Positions 1 through 6,443 of a stretch of DNA of 29,494 bases are shown one piece after another. The stretch spans positions 1 to 29,494 of the IMG/VR virus record IMGVR_UViG_3300032249_000716. The stretch is one strand, 5' to 3'. The position numbers were made by a program, and so were the translations under genes. Source of the stretch: a virus. A model generated the notes under the pieces. It searched no databases, was not told the DNA's origin, and was given only the letters and a program-made list of their open reading frames with translations. Numbering within the stretch: the stretch's first letter is position 1; each line of letters opens with the position of its first letter.

Positions 1-487
1 CGGGTGAGACGGTCGGCGGGCCGACGATGGTTGCGTGTTTGACGCCGGCCACTTTCAGCGCGTGGTAAAGATAACTTCCTTCGGGGCCTGCGGTGCTCAA
101 GCCCTCAAGGGCGAGTGTGACGCGATAGCGGAAATCGGTGTCCGTTTCCATCACGGCCAAGCGCGGCGGGATCGCCGTTGGGGCTGCTGGCACGAGGATT
201 TTGCGGGTTGTGCCGAAGATCGCGCCGAGTTGATCGAGGTCAGCGCCGGTTGCGTAGGCGAGCATGACGCCACGGGCGGCATCGTTGACCCGCTGCCGGA
301 TGAGCATTTCTCGGTAGGCGCAGACTTCCAGAATTTTGAAAGCCGGGTCGCTCTCCACGATGGCGGTGAAAGCAGGGTCACGAGCCTTGAGGTCATCCAC
401 CATTTCTTGCAGGATGGCGGCGTAGTCGAGACTCTCGACAATCGTCGGCGCGGGGAGGCTGGAGAGGTCGATGGGCGTGTAACTCAT
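1..487 (-). CDS. J: Baseplate assembly protein J (P2 gpJ-like), 3' end outside window
   Basis: The gene starts at the ATG at 487 and runs off the left edge, leaving about 162 residues. The N-terminus (MSYTPIDLSSLPAPTIVESL), the segment DDLKARDPAFTAIVESDPAF, the run LIRQRVNDAA and the motif YATGADLDQLG are typical of the P2 gpJ / Mu gp47 baseplate wedge family. These proteins join the central baseplate hub to the tail fibres of contractile-tail phages. The start overlaps the stop of the W gene by ATGA. The V-W-J order is the same as in P2, which supports the call. A frame reading the opposite strand (35-532) is a shadow. The family identity is recalled from motifs, not searched. Confidence 0.9.
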   Translation of the reverse strand, partial: MSYTPIDLSSLPAPTIVESLDYAAILQEMVDDLKARDPAFTAIVESDPAFKILEVCAYREMLIRQRVNDAARGVMLAYATGADLDQLGAIFGTTRKILVPAAPTAIPPRLAVMETDTDFRYRVTLALEGLSTAGPEGSYLYHALKVAGVKHATIVGPPTVSP

Positions 488-819
488 ACGACCATGCCGT
501 CGAGGGTGAGAGCGGTTCCGGTGGGCAGGTAGACGCCTTCGAGGGCGATGGTGATCTTGCCGGGTTCGATGGCTTGGGCGATGACTCGCGTGATCTCAAC
601 TCGAGGCTCCCACTTGCGGATTGCCTCGATGGTGGCGACATAGATTTCCACGATGGTGCCGCGATTCATCGGGGCGTCCACGAGGTCAAAGAGGCGCGAG
701 CCGTAGTCTCGGAGCATGACGCGAGAGCCGAGCGGGGTCGTTAAGATGTCCCGAATCGATTGCTTCAAATGGTCCAGACCGGAAAGCGCCTTGCCGGTCT
801 CGCTGCTCATGCCTCGCAT
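484..819 (-). CDS. W: Baseplate wedge protein W (gp25/gpW family)
   Basis: A 111-residue protein of the gpW/gp25 lysozyme-like baseplate family. The central motif LTTPLGSRVMLRDYGSRLFD and the later KWEPRVEI match the most conserved parts of P2 gpW. The protein forms part of the wedge that triggers sheath contraction. Length matches the family (about 115). The start is uncertain: ATG at 819 gives MRGMSS, and ATG at 810 gives MSSETG. Neither has a well-spaced Shine-Dalgarno sequence. The stop overlaps the J start by ATGA. A 104-base gap containing a composite repeat separates it from V upstream, so W may depend on readthrough from V. Confidence 0.92.
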   Translation of the reverse strand: MRGMSSETGKALSGLDHLKQSIRDILTTPLGSRVMLRDYGSRLFDLVDAPMNRGTIVEIYVATIEAIRKWEPRVEITRVIAQAIEPGKITIALEGVYLPTGTALTLDGMVV

Positions 820-847
820 GCTGGCGAATTTTAGGGACGCGCTGGGG

Positions 848-920
848 GGTGTCTTCTGCGGGGACTTCCCGCAGAGAGGTTAGAAAGGTTTAACCACGGA
901 GGACACGGAGAGCACGGAGG
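848..920. repeat. Composite repeat: hairpin element plus CACGGAGGA tandem units (copy 1)
   Basis: The first part (848-875) holds a perfect 8-bp stem, TCTGCGGG at 855-862 and CCCGCAGA at 868-875, with a 5-base loop. After 18 bases come three 9-base units of the form CACGGAGRR at 895-920. The same two parts occur next to each other at 9468-9528, and the hairpin core recurs at 6352 and 12816. It fills the V-W gap. It has no U-run, so it is not an obvious intrinsic terminator. It resembles host REP-like and tandem repeat families that insert into intergenic DNA. Confidence 0.75.
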
Positions 921-923
921 GGG

Positions 924-1697
924 TTATGGATTTGGGACTGCTGTGATTGCTGGTCCTGACATGACGCCGCCGTGCGTGTGGGTGGAGAGGGTGATGAGGT
1001 TCGATTTCATCAAGCCGGTCTGGTCGTAGTTTCCTGTCTGCGTGACATTGCCGGTGATCGTGATTCCGCCGCTGGCGATTTCGAGGGTCGTTGCGCCTAC
1101 GGTGATTTTAATGCTCCCGCTGGTGATTTCGATTTTGCTGCTGCTGCCGAGGCTGTGCGTGATCTTGCTGGCTGTGATTTCGCTTTTCGCATCGCTGCCG
1201 ATTTGGGCGAGGATTTTTGAGGCGGTGATTTCCGTTTTGGCGTCCGATCCAACTTTCGCCGTGATCTTTGACGGAGTGATTTCGGTCTGCGCATCGTCTC
1301 CAACTTTGACCGTTGCCGATCCTTCGGGGAGTTGCAGGAGGTGGGTGTGGTTCTCCCGGTCGTATTCTAGGATTGCCCCGTCTTTGTAGGTGGTCCGGCT
1401 GATCTCGGCTTTGTCAGCGTTGGCTGGATAGTCGTTTTTATAGATGCCTCCTGGCATGACATAGCCAGCGGAGAGTTCGCCGCCGGGGGCCATGACAATG
1501 ACTTGCTCACCGACTTCCGGCGCGTGCCATGTGCGGTCTTGTCCGGCGCGGCTGGTGAGCCACGGGAGCCATGCGCTGGTGTTGTCACCCATCGTGACAC
1601 GCAAGCGGGCTTTGGCGTAGTCCGCCTCAAGCACGGTGCCGGGTCGGATGGTGTTGGAAAGTCGGCGCTCAAGCTCGCCTATGCGGGCGTTGCTCAT
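924..1697 (-). CDS. V: Baseplate spike protein V (P2 gpV-like)
   Basis: A 257-residue tail-spike protein that pierces the outer membrane. The N-terminal half (1-110) is the OB-fold domain, with GTVLEADYAKARLRV and GEQVIVMAPGGE. Residues 135-201 hold four tandem copies of a 17-residue unit (EITASKI...GSDAK) that would build a triple-stranded beta-helix. The tip has STHTHGG at 239-244. The paired histidines 240 and 242 match the apical iron-binding site known in P2 and phi92 spikes. The start overlaps the upstream gene's stop by ATGA. It is longer than P2 gpV (211 residues) because of the extra beta-helix repeats. Confidence 0.93.
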   Translation of the reverse strand: MSNARIGELERRLSNTIRPGTVLEADYAKARLRVTMGDNTSAWLPWLTSRAGQDRTWHAPEVGEQVIVMAPGGELSAGYVMPGGIYKNDYPANADKAEISRTTYKDGAILEYDRENHTHLLQLPEGSATVKVGDDAQTEITPSKITAKVGSDAKTEITASKILAQIGSDAKSEITASKITHSLGSSSKIEITSGSIKITVGATTLEIASGGITITGNVTQTGNYDQTGLMKSNLITLSTHTHGGVMSGPAITAVPNP

Positions 1698-2236
1698 GGC
1701 GTGAGAAGGTCTTGGATCGGCACATATTTTGGTTCATGCGGGATGCCGATCTCTGGCGACCATGAAGCGCGGATGTCTGTGGGTAACGCCCCACCTTCCG
1801 GCCATGCGGTTTCTCCGAGTAGGCAGGTGTGTTCCCATTCGACCCGCCAGACTTCGTATTCGGGATTTTCGGCGTCGAACTCCTGCGGGGTTGCGGCGAT
1901 GAATCGGGCGGGCGTGACGGGCATTCCGAACCGCTGGCCTTGCAGGAATGAGGCGAAGTTTGCCGACATGAGCCGCACGGCGAATTTGTTTCCGGCTTTG
2001 TAGGAGTAGATGAGCGAAGCGGAAAAGCGGATGTCGACCTGGAGTTGCTGCGTTCCCACATCCGAGGGGTCGGACGGCTCGATGGTGTCCAACTCGAAGG
2101 TGATGGCAGGGACTTCGATCTTGTCCATGTAACGCGAATATGCGGCGATGGTTTTGACCGTGCTGCCGAATTTGGCGTTGATCTTCTCGGCAATCTTCGT
2201 GTGGAGAACGGCGAGGTCTATTTGCTGAGTTGCCAT
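1694..2236 (-). CDS. Putative tail terminator / gp37-like tail protein
   Basis: A 180-residue protein between a gpZ-like gene and the V spike. It has the pattern LHTKIAEKINAKF, VPAITFELDTIEP and LQVDIRFSASLIYS, which resembles the gp37 (DUF1834) or tail-terminator families that cap the tail tube in Mu-like and P2-like phages. These proteins start with a helix and then a mixed sheet containing an 'A(I/F)xxEL' strand. No catalytic motif is present. The start overlaps the upstream gene by 19 bases and the stop overlaps V by ATGA. The assignment rests on position and general fold pattern, so another tail-completion protein is possible. Confidence 0.55.
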   Translation of the reverse strand: MATQQIDLAVLHTKIAEKINAKFGSTVKTIAAYSRYMDKIEVPAITFELDTIEPSDPSDVGTQQLQVDIRFSASLIYSYKAGNKFAVRLMSANFASFLQGQRFGMPVTPARFIAATPQEFDAENPEYEVWRVEWEHTCLLGETAWPEGGALPTDIRASWSPEIGIPHEPKYVPIQDLLTP

Positions 2237-2733
2237 TTTAGTTGGGTTTCAAACTCGCGTTGCAGGCGCTCGCCGATTTCTTTTTCCAGACTCCCCATGG
2301 CGTCCATGCCGGGGTCGAGGATGTTGATGCCTGGGGATTTTTTAATCGGCAGGCGCTCTTTTCCGACCCGTTCAAAGACATCCCCACCCATTTTTTTAGA
2401 TATAAATGCACCGGGGCGCTTGGCGGGGCCTGCGGTGACTCCGCTCTTGGTCTGGCGAGGCTTCATGGCCTTTAGCGGGATGTTGCGCAGGCCTGCCCAC
2501 ACGCGACCGAGGACGCCATCTTTGCCCATTACTTCGACGCGCATGCGGCCCTTAATGACTTTGCCCGTGACTTTGGTCGCCTTGCTGATTCGCCGGGCGG
2601 CTTCGTTGCCTGCCCACTTGGTGACGCGAGAGACGGCGCTGCGCATGGCTGGCTCGATCTGCGCGGCGGTGGCTCCGAGGTCGCGCCCGATGCGGTCTAG
2701 CCCCTTGGCCTCGATGAAAATCATGTCACTCAT
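2218..2733 (-). CDS. Minor tail protein Z-like (lambda gpZ family)
   Basis: A 171-residue basic protein related to lambda gpZ, which completes the tail end that joins the head. Shared features are the N-terminal helix followed by RSAVSRVTKWAGNEAARRIS, the basic KATKVTGKVIKGRMRV segment, the central RPGAFI and the later ERLPIKKSPG. In lambda gpZ the counterparts are PGAFI and RYPIDVVKIP. It starts eight bases inside the end of the head-tail joining gene. The position next to an FII-like protein matches the lambda order FII-Z-U. It would act at the head-tail joint. Confidence 0.78.
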   Translation of the reverse strand: MSDMIFIEAKGLDRIGRDLGATAAQIEPAMRSAVSRVTKWAGNEAARRISKATKVTGKVIKGRMRVEVMGKDGVLGRVWAGLRNIPLKAMKPRQTKSGVTAGPAKRPGAFISKKMGGDVFERVGKERLPIKKSPGINILDPGMDAMGSLEKEIGERLQREFETQLKWQLSK

Positions 2734-3019
2734 GGGCGAGTGTGACGGTGGCGAGGCCGGTTCCGTCTGGCTGGATTTCCATCACGGTGTAATCTTTGCC
2801 CTCCACCTTGCAGGCGGTTTCGCGGGGGATGCCTGCGACATCCGACTCTTTGCACTGGAAGCGGGGCTGCGTGCTGTCGAGGACTACCTCGCCCACGGCG
2901 CTGTCGAAAAAGGCGTTGTCGAAATAGCCGCGCACGATCCGGGTTCCGGTTGGCAGGGAAAACAGAATCTCGGTGTGGTCGAGACCGGAAAAGAAAACAT
3001 CGAGGTTGCCGTAGGTCAT
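2726..3019 (-). CDS. Head-tail joining protein (lambda gpFII-like)
   Basis: A 97-residue protein with the pattern of phage head-tail attachment proteins. It has IVRGYFDNAF near the middle, a strand reading QPRFQCKESDV, and the C-terminal YTVMEIQPDGTGLATVTLAH. The last motif (Y-x-V-x-x-(I/V)-x-P-D-G-x-G) is typical of the lambda gpFII family, which forms the interface between connector and tail. The start overlaps the endolysin stop by ATGA, and the next gene is gpZ-like, as in lambda. Length fits the family (about 117). No other role is suggested by the sequence. Confidence 0.75.
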   Translation of the reverse strand: MTYGNLDVFFSGLDHTEILFSLPTGTRIVRGYFDNAFFDSAVGEVVLDSTQPRFQCKESDVAGIPRETACKVEGKDYTVMEIQPDGTGLATVTLAHE

Positions 3020-3525
3020 CGGGCGGGGTGGATGCGGATGAAGTTTCGGGCGAGGGATTTTGGCCGGATTTTGCGCCAGACTCCATCGCCTGTCTCGCTG
3101 TCGCGTTCTCCTTTGCCATTGGTGTTTCCTTCGACCGTCACGAGGTGGTCGCCGGCATCTTCGAGCACGATTCCAACATGGCTAAAATCGAATGTTACGA
3201 TGTCGCCCGGCTGGGCTGGGTCTTTGTCGGTGTAGATGCTAGTCGTGCGGGTTCGATCTTTTGCCCATTGGCGGAATCCATACGCCAGCGCGGTGCGAGG
3301 TTGCCATTGGGCGGGCGAGCGGGTTAGGCGCAACCACTCGGGGACATCGTTTTCGATCAGCCACTGCTGCACGCAAAACGAAACAAAAGCGGCGCACCAT
3401 GGCCACGGGCCAGGTGGCAGGTCGGTGGCGCGTTGGTATTGCCGAATCCGCGTGCCGCGATTGTTGCCGCCCTCCTCGCGGATTCCGATTTCAGCCTGGG
3501 CGATGGCGAGGAGTTTGTGGAGCAT
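3016..3525 (-). CDS. CHAP-domain endolysin
   Basis: A 169-residue cysteine amidase/peptidase of the CHAP (NlpC/P60-like) superfamily that cuts peptidoglycan at lysis. The catalytic cysteine is C44 in WPWCAAFVSFC, the histidine is H116 in DFSHVGIV, and the third polar residue is probably E132 or N134 in VEGNTN. PAQPGDIVTFD before the histidine is also typical. There is no signal peptide, so release depends on a holin. The ATG at 3525 lies two bases after the stop of a 25-residue membrane protein. Its stop overlaps the head-tail joining gene. It closes the lysis cassette, which sits inside the structural genes. Confidence 0.9.
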   Translation of the reverse strand: MLHKLLAIAQAEIGIREEGGNNRGTRIRQYQRATDLPPGPWPWCAAFVSFCVQQWLIENDVPEWLRLTRSPAQWQPRTALAYGFRQWAKDRTRTTSIYTDKDPAQPGDIVTFDFSHVGIVLEDAGDHLVTVEGNTNGKGERDSETGDGVWRKIRPKSLARNFIRIHPAR

Positions 3526-3527
3526 GG

Positions 3528-3605
3528 TCAGCTAGTGAGCAACGCGAGGGCCAAAAAAAAGAATGCGAGCAGAATCAGCGCAAAGGCGATGCGCTCAGGC
3601 TTCAT
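3528..3605 (-). CDS. 25-residue single-pass membrane protein in lysis cassette
   Basis: A tiny gene: MKPERI followed by an almost uninterrupted hydrophobic stretch (AFALILLAFFFLALALLTS), ending in TGA. It starts with ATG overlapping the stop of the holin-like gene (ATGA) and ends two bases before the endolysin ATG. This tight packing on both sides is the main reason to believe it is expressed. A positively charged N-terminus and one hydrophobic helix fit a small holin-like or pinholin-like protein, or an accessory to lysis. It is too short for homology claims. Confidence 0.7.
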   Translation of the reverse strand: MKPERIAFALILLAFFFLALALLTS

Positions 3606-3778
3606 TTCTTTTCTTTGCGGAAAATGTTGATGGCTCCCACGAGGGCCATTGCGGCGGCTGCGATGGCGTTGGCTTTCTCTGGATCAACGGAGATTCCCGC
3701 TGCGGCAATTACGAAAATTGCTCCCTTGTAGGTCGACTGCTCTTGCAAGCGTTTTAATATGTAATCGAGGATTTTCAT
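3602..3778 (-). CDS. Holin-like small membrane protein
   Basis: A 58-residue protein, MKILDYILKRLQEQSTYKGA at the N-terminus, then two short hydrophobic segments (about 20-30 and 38-52) separated by a short loop VDPEKA, and a basic tail FRKEKK. This matches the many small phage proteins with an amphipathic start, 'STxxGAI' and 'AxAIAAAAMALVGAINIF' pattern that sit in lysis cassettes and are usually called holins. The frame continues upstream for another 99 codons, but that part is a shadow of the lipoprotein gene. The ATG at 3778 overlaps the lipoprotein stop by ATGA. Confidence 0.72.
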   Translation of the reverse strand: MKILDYILKRLQEQSTYKGAIFVIAAAGISVDPEKANAIAAAAMALVGAINIFRKEKK

Positions 3779-3954
3779 TTGTCTTTGAGGCTGGGGATTT
3801 GCGGGTTGAACCAGTCCAACGTGACTGGTGGGAAGTAACGGATGCCGACCTCCACTCGCCCGAGGCTTCCCATCTTTTCCCCGCTTGGCGGCAGCGGGAC
3901 GCTTACGCAGGCGGGTAGGAGCAGGAGCGGCAGGAGTGCCAGCAGGGGGTTCAT
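3775..3954 (-). CDS. Small proline-rich lipoprotein, candidate outer-membrane spanin (Rz1-like)
   Basis: A 59-residue gene. The N-terminus MNPLLALLPLLLLPAC is a lipoprotein signal peptide with lipobox LPAC, so cysteine 16 would be lipidated. The mature part begins CVSVPLPPSG and ends with FNPQIPSLKDK. Short proline-rich lipoproteins of about 40 mature residues, encoded beside a membrane protein with a coiled coil, are the mark of outer-membrane spanins, which fuse the two membranes in the last step of lysis. It overlaps the candidate inner-membrane partner upstream (ATGA) and the holin-like gene downstream (ATGA). It indicates a host with an outer membrane. Confidence 0.75.
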   Translation of the reverse strand: MNPLLALLPLLLLPACVSVPLPPSGEKMGSLGRVEVGIRYFPPVTLDWFNPQIPSLKDK

Positions 3955-4217
3955 TTAGCTTTGAGGCTTTCTTCGATGCGCTTGGTGCGCTCGTCGATGC
4001 GGGCGAGGGTTTCGCTGCGGTCGGCTGCGAGGCGTTCGATGGCTTGGAGGCGGATGTCTTGTTTTTCATTTTCATTTCTGACCTGGCGCATTTGCTCCGG
4101 GAGGACGATCCATCCGTTGAGCGATGAGAAGACCGTGGCGATGAGGGCGACTGCGGCGATGATTTCGGCCATGCTCATTTTGATCGCAGGGCGTCCGTCT
4201 TTTTCGTCGAGGCTCAT
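3951..4217 (-). CDS. Membrane protein with coiled coil, candidate inner-membrane spanin / XhlA-like
   Basis: An 88-residue protein with one membrane helix (about 18-39, MAEIIAAVALIATVFSSLNG) followed by a long charged coiled coil (43-86) ending in RIDERTKRIEESLKAK. This shape fits an inner-membrane spanin whose periplasmic coil meets the lipoprotein encoded next. The closing heptads also resemble XhlA, a membrane-bound lysis accessory protein, so either label is possible. It overlaps the genes on both sides by ATGA. The pair order (membrane protein, then lipoprotein) is the same as Rz/Rz1, but here the genes only touch and are not nested. Confidence 0.65.
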   Translation of the reverse strand: MSLDEKDGRPAIKMSMAEIIAAVALIATVFSSLNGWIVLPEQMRQVRNENEKQDIRLQAIERLAADRSETLARIDERTKRIEESLKAK

Positions 4218-4381
4218 TTTTTCTTCTTAGGCTCAGCGGCTGTTTCGACGAATGGCTTGGCGAGGCCGAGGGCGATGAGTTCGCGGGCAAAGGATGGCGA
4301 TACTTCGACATCACTGCCGACCGGGCAGGTTTCGCCGGCAATCATGAGGCTTTGAAGAAGGGTGATTTTTTGAGGTTCCAT
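4214..4381 (-). CDS. Small conserved-type phage protein after capsid gene
   Basis: A 55-residue protein, MEPQKITLLQ followed by GETCPVGSDVEVSPSFARELIALGLA and a lysine-rich end (PKKKK). The layout of a strand, a 'xxGxxxxxGxxVExS' turn and a helix ending 'LIxxGxA' is common in short proteins encoded near phage capsid genes, whose role is unclear (possibly head or assembly related). AGGA lies about ten bases before the ATG. Its stop overlaps the spanin-like gene by ATGA. A terminator hairpin lies just upstream, so it may be expressed by partial readthrough from the capsid gene. Confidence 0.65.
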   Translation of the reverse strand: MEPQKITLLQSLMIAGETCPVGSDVEVSPSFARELIALGLAKPFVETAAEPKKKK

Positions 4382-4395
4382 AATTTGCGGTTCCT

Positions 4396-4432
4396 AACAA
4401 AAGCCTCCTCCGCGAATGCACACGGAGGAGGC
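4396..4432 (-). terminator. Intrinsic terminator downstream of the capsid gene
   Basis: A perfect 10-bp stem, GCCTCCTCCG at 4403-4412 and CGGAGGAGGC at 4423-4432, with a 10-base loop. On the minus strand it is followed by TTTTGTTA. It begins about 20 bases after the capsid stop codon. It would limit transcription beyond the highly expressed capsid gene. Confidence 0.85.
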
Positions 4433-4453
4433 GGTTGAGTTGTCAGCTATCGC

Positions 4454-6322
4454 TTAGGGCTTTTTGCCGAAAACGAATGACTGAGCGCGGCGGACAGCGA
4501 AGTCCACATCCTGCATGCAGACGATGCGGAGACGGCCCTTGGTGCTGTTGCTGTATGGGTCCACGGTGATTTCGAGACCGCCCCAGAGGCCGATGATGAA
4601 GTCGGCGAAGTTGCCGAAGAACACATCGCCAGAGGTGATCTGGTTGGTGATCTCGGTGCGGTAGCCGTTCATCGTGCCATTTTCCCAGATGGTGCCGCCG
4701 TTGGTGGAGCCGGTTGGGAATTTGAGCGCGGTCTTTGCCATGCCGCGAGTGGATGGGTTGGCGATGAATGCCATGCTGGCGACATCGGTGTTCTGCGCAC
4801 TGACGAGGCTTTCCATGTCCACGAGTTCGGCAAACGTAGGCTGCACTGCGGCGAAGCTCTTGGAGAGCACACCGGCTGCGGATTTGATTCCTGTCGGGGC
4901 GTTGCTCAAACCTGTGCCGTAGAACGCTGCGGAGTCGATGGTGAGGGCGAGGCCTTGGGCGAGGTCGTTACGAAGCAGGGCTTCGACGGACAGCGAGGGC
5001 TGCATCAACATGCGGCGGGTGATTTCGCCGTAGTTTGCAACCGTGCGAGGACGGAGCGAGACGAGGCCGAAATCGATGTCGGATTTTGTCGCGTCGTCGT
5101 CTTCACCGATCCAGTAGCCTGTGCCAAATGTGGTCTGCTTGGGCATGTCCACATTTCCGACGAGGCCAGCCAGCTCGGTGCCAAGGTTCATGATGACGGC
5201 CTTGTTGCGAAGGACATCGATGAACGAGGAGGCGAGGAGGCTTGTCTGCACGGTGTTGTTGCCTGTGCCGGTGTAGCCAGCGGCGGCTTTGCCCGACACG
5301 GTGTTTGTGCCTCGCTGGCCGTAGCCTGCGGTGAGGACATCCACGGGAATCATGGTTCCTTTGACATTGCGATGGGCGACTTGTCCGGCAGCGGCTTCGC
5401 AGGCTTCCAACTCGAAAGCGGCATCTTGACGGGCTTTTTTGTCGGTTGGCTCTGCGGCGAGGGCGCGGATGAGCTTCACGAATGAGAAGCTACCAGCTTC
5501 GCGTTCGTTGAGGCCGATGGGTGCGTTGCCTTCGCGGACTTGGGCGCTGCGCTTGTCTTTCTCGGCAAGGGCTGCGGCTTGAAAGTCCACCAGGCTGCCA
5601 CCGTCACGCACGATCTGAGCGGCGAGTGCGGGCATGCCGTATTTGTCACCAGCTTCGAGGATCGAGCGAGTGCGGTCTTGCTCGCCTTTCACAGCGGCAT
5701 TGCGCTCGGCGACGATGTTGATCTCCGGTGCCGCCGGTGCGGGCGCTTGTGGCGCGGGTGTGATTGTATCTTGCATGGGATTTGGTTGATTTGTGCCGTT
5801 GCCGAGTGGCGCGGGCGGGTTGGTAAGGCTGCGACCCACTCCGACAGAAGTGTCGGCGGGGATGGTGACGAGGGAGATTTCGTAGGGTTCCCACCGGCTG
5901 ACGGTGTAGACATCGACGCCCTCGCGTTCTTCGGTCAACTTGACATCGTGCACGCGGTAGCCGACCGAGACCTTCGTGAGGATTCCGTCCTGCACATCTT
6001 GCCACGCTTCCTCGGCGCATTCGGAACGGCCAAAGCGAACCAACGCTCGGCCCATTCCATCAGCGTCAATGCTGGCGGTCTCAACGACTCCGAGGACTTC
6101 GGATGCGTCATGGTTGAACAAAAGATTTGCGCGGTCGTTGAGCCGCGAGAGGTCACAGGCATCTGCCGAGTGATCGAGGACCTCGAGCATGCCGGGCCAA
6201 CGCTCGATTTCGGCGTTGCTGGAAAAAGCCAGCTCAATGGTGCGCGACTCCGCAGCGATTGCGCCGATGGTCATGACTCGGCGCATGGGCGTGCTAAAAA
6301 ATTCTTTCGCGGCGGGCTTCAT
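4454..6322 (-). CDS. Fused prohead protease (S78) and HK97-fold major capsid protein
   Basis: A 622-residue protein with two functional parts. Residues 1-165 are a prohead protease of family S78: histidine 71 in LLFNHD, serine 119 in LTKVSVGYRV, and the following RWEPYEISLVTIPAD. A proline/alanine linker spans 168-200. Residues 200-300 are helical and could be a scaffold (delta) domain. Residues 330-622 are an HK97-fold capsid, with FIDVLRNKAVIMNLG, TGYWIGEDD, ITRRMLMQPSLSVEAL and the closing DVDFAVRRAQSFVFGKK. Normally protease and capsid are separate genes. Methionine 183 in the linker could be an internal start for capsid alone. The gene is bracketed by intrinsic terminators. Confidence 0.92.
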   Translation of the reverse strand: MKPAAKEFFSTPMRRVMTIGAIAAESRTIELAFSSNAEIERWPGMLEVLDHSADACDLSRLNDRANLLFNHDASEVLGVVETASIDADGMGRALVRFGRSECAEEAWQDVQDGILTKVSVGYRVHDVKLTEEREGVDVYTVSRWEPYEISLVTIPADTSVGVGRSLTNPPAPLGNGTNQPNPMQDTITPAPQAPAPAAPEINIVAERNAAVKGEQDRTRSILEAGDKYGMPALAAQIVRDGGSLVDFQAAALAEKDKRSAQVREGNAPIGLNEREAGSFSFVKLIRALAAEPTDKKARQDAAFELEACEAAAGQVAHRNVKGTMIPVDVLTAGYGQRGTNTVSGKAAAGYTGTGNNTVQTSLLASSFIDVLRNKAVIMNLGTELAGLVGNVDMPKQTTFGTGYWIGEDDDATKSDIDFGLVSLRPRTVANYGEITRRMLMQPSLSVEALLRNDLAQGLALTIDSAAFYGTGLSNAPTGIKSAAGVLSKSFAAVQPTFAELVDMESLVSAQNTDVASMAFIANPSTRGMAKTALKFPTGSTNGGTIWENGTMNGYRTEITNQITSGDVFFGNFADFIIGLWGGLEITVDPYSNSTKGRLRIVCMQDVDFAVRRAQSFVFGKKP

Positions 6323-6351
6323 CTGTGCGCGAATTTTGCCAGCGGGGGGCG

Positions 6352-6378
6352 GGCTGTCTTCTGCGGGGCGTTCCGCAA
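6352..6378. repeat. Hairpin repeat element (copy 2)
   Basis: This copy shares TGTCTTCTGCGGGG with the copies at 848, 9468 and 12816, followed by CGTTCCGCA. TGCGG at 6362-6366 can pair with CCGCA at 6373-6377. It sits between the start of the protease-capsid gene and the terminator at 6394. It has no CACGGAGGA partner. Confidence 0.65.
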
Positions 6379-6393
6379 AAAATCAACAGACAC

Positions 6394-6427
6394 AAAAAAC
6401 CCGGCGCTGGTTGCAGCCAGCGCCGGG
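6394..6427 (-). terminator. Strong intrinsic terminator upstream of the capsid gene
   Basis: A perfect 11-bp GC-rich stem, CCCGGCGCTGG at 6400-6410 and CCAGCGCCGGG at 6417-6427, with a 6-base loop. On the minus strand it is followed by six T residues (6399-6394). It lies 16 bases after the stop of the upstream gene and about 70 bases before the capsid ATG. Confidence 0.9.
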
Positions 6428-6443
6428 AAACAACATGCCAAAC

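Noticed and set aside
35-532. Long open frame on the plus strand
   Set aside because: It is the complement of the J gene, whose minus-strand protein has clear gpJ motifs and ATGA coupling with W.
1042-1389. Plus-strand hydrophobic frame
   Set aside because: It mirrors the 17-residue repeats of the V spike gene. Repetitive composition creates it, and no plus-strand gene fits the layout.
3779-4075. N-terminal extension of the holin-like frame, rich in alanine, proline and lysine
   Set aside because: It overlaps the lipoprotein and coiled-coil genes in other frames. The ATG at 3778 with ATGA overlap explains the real start.
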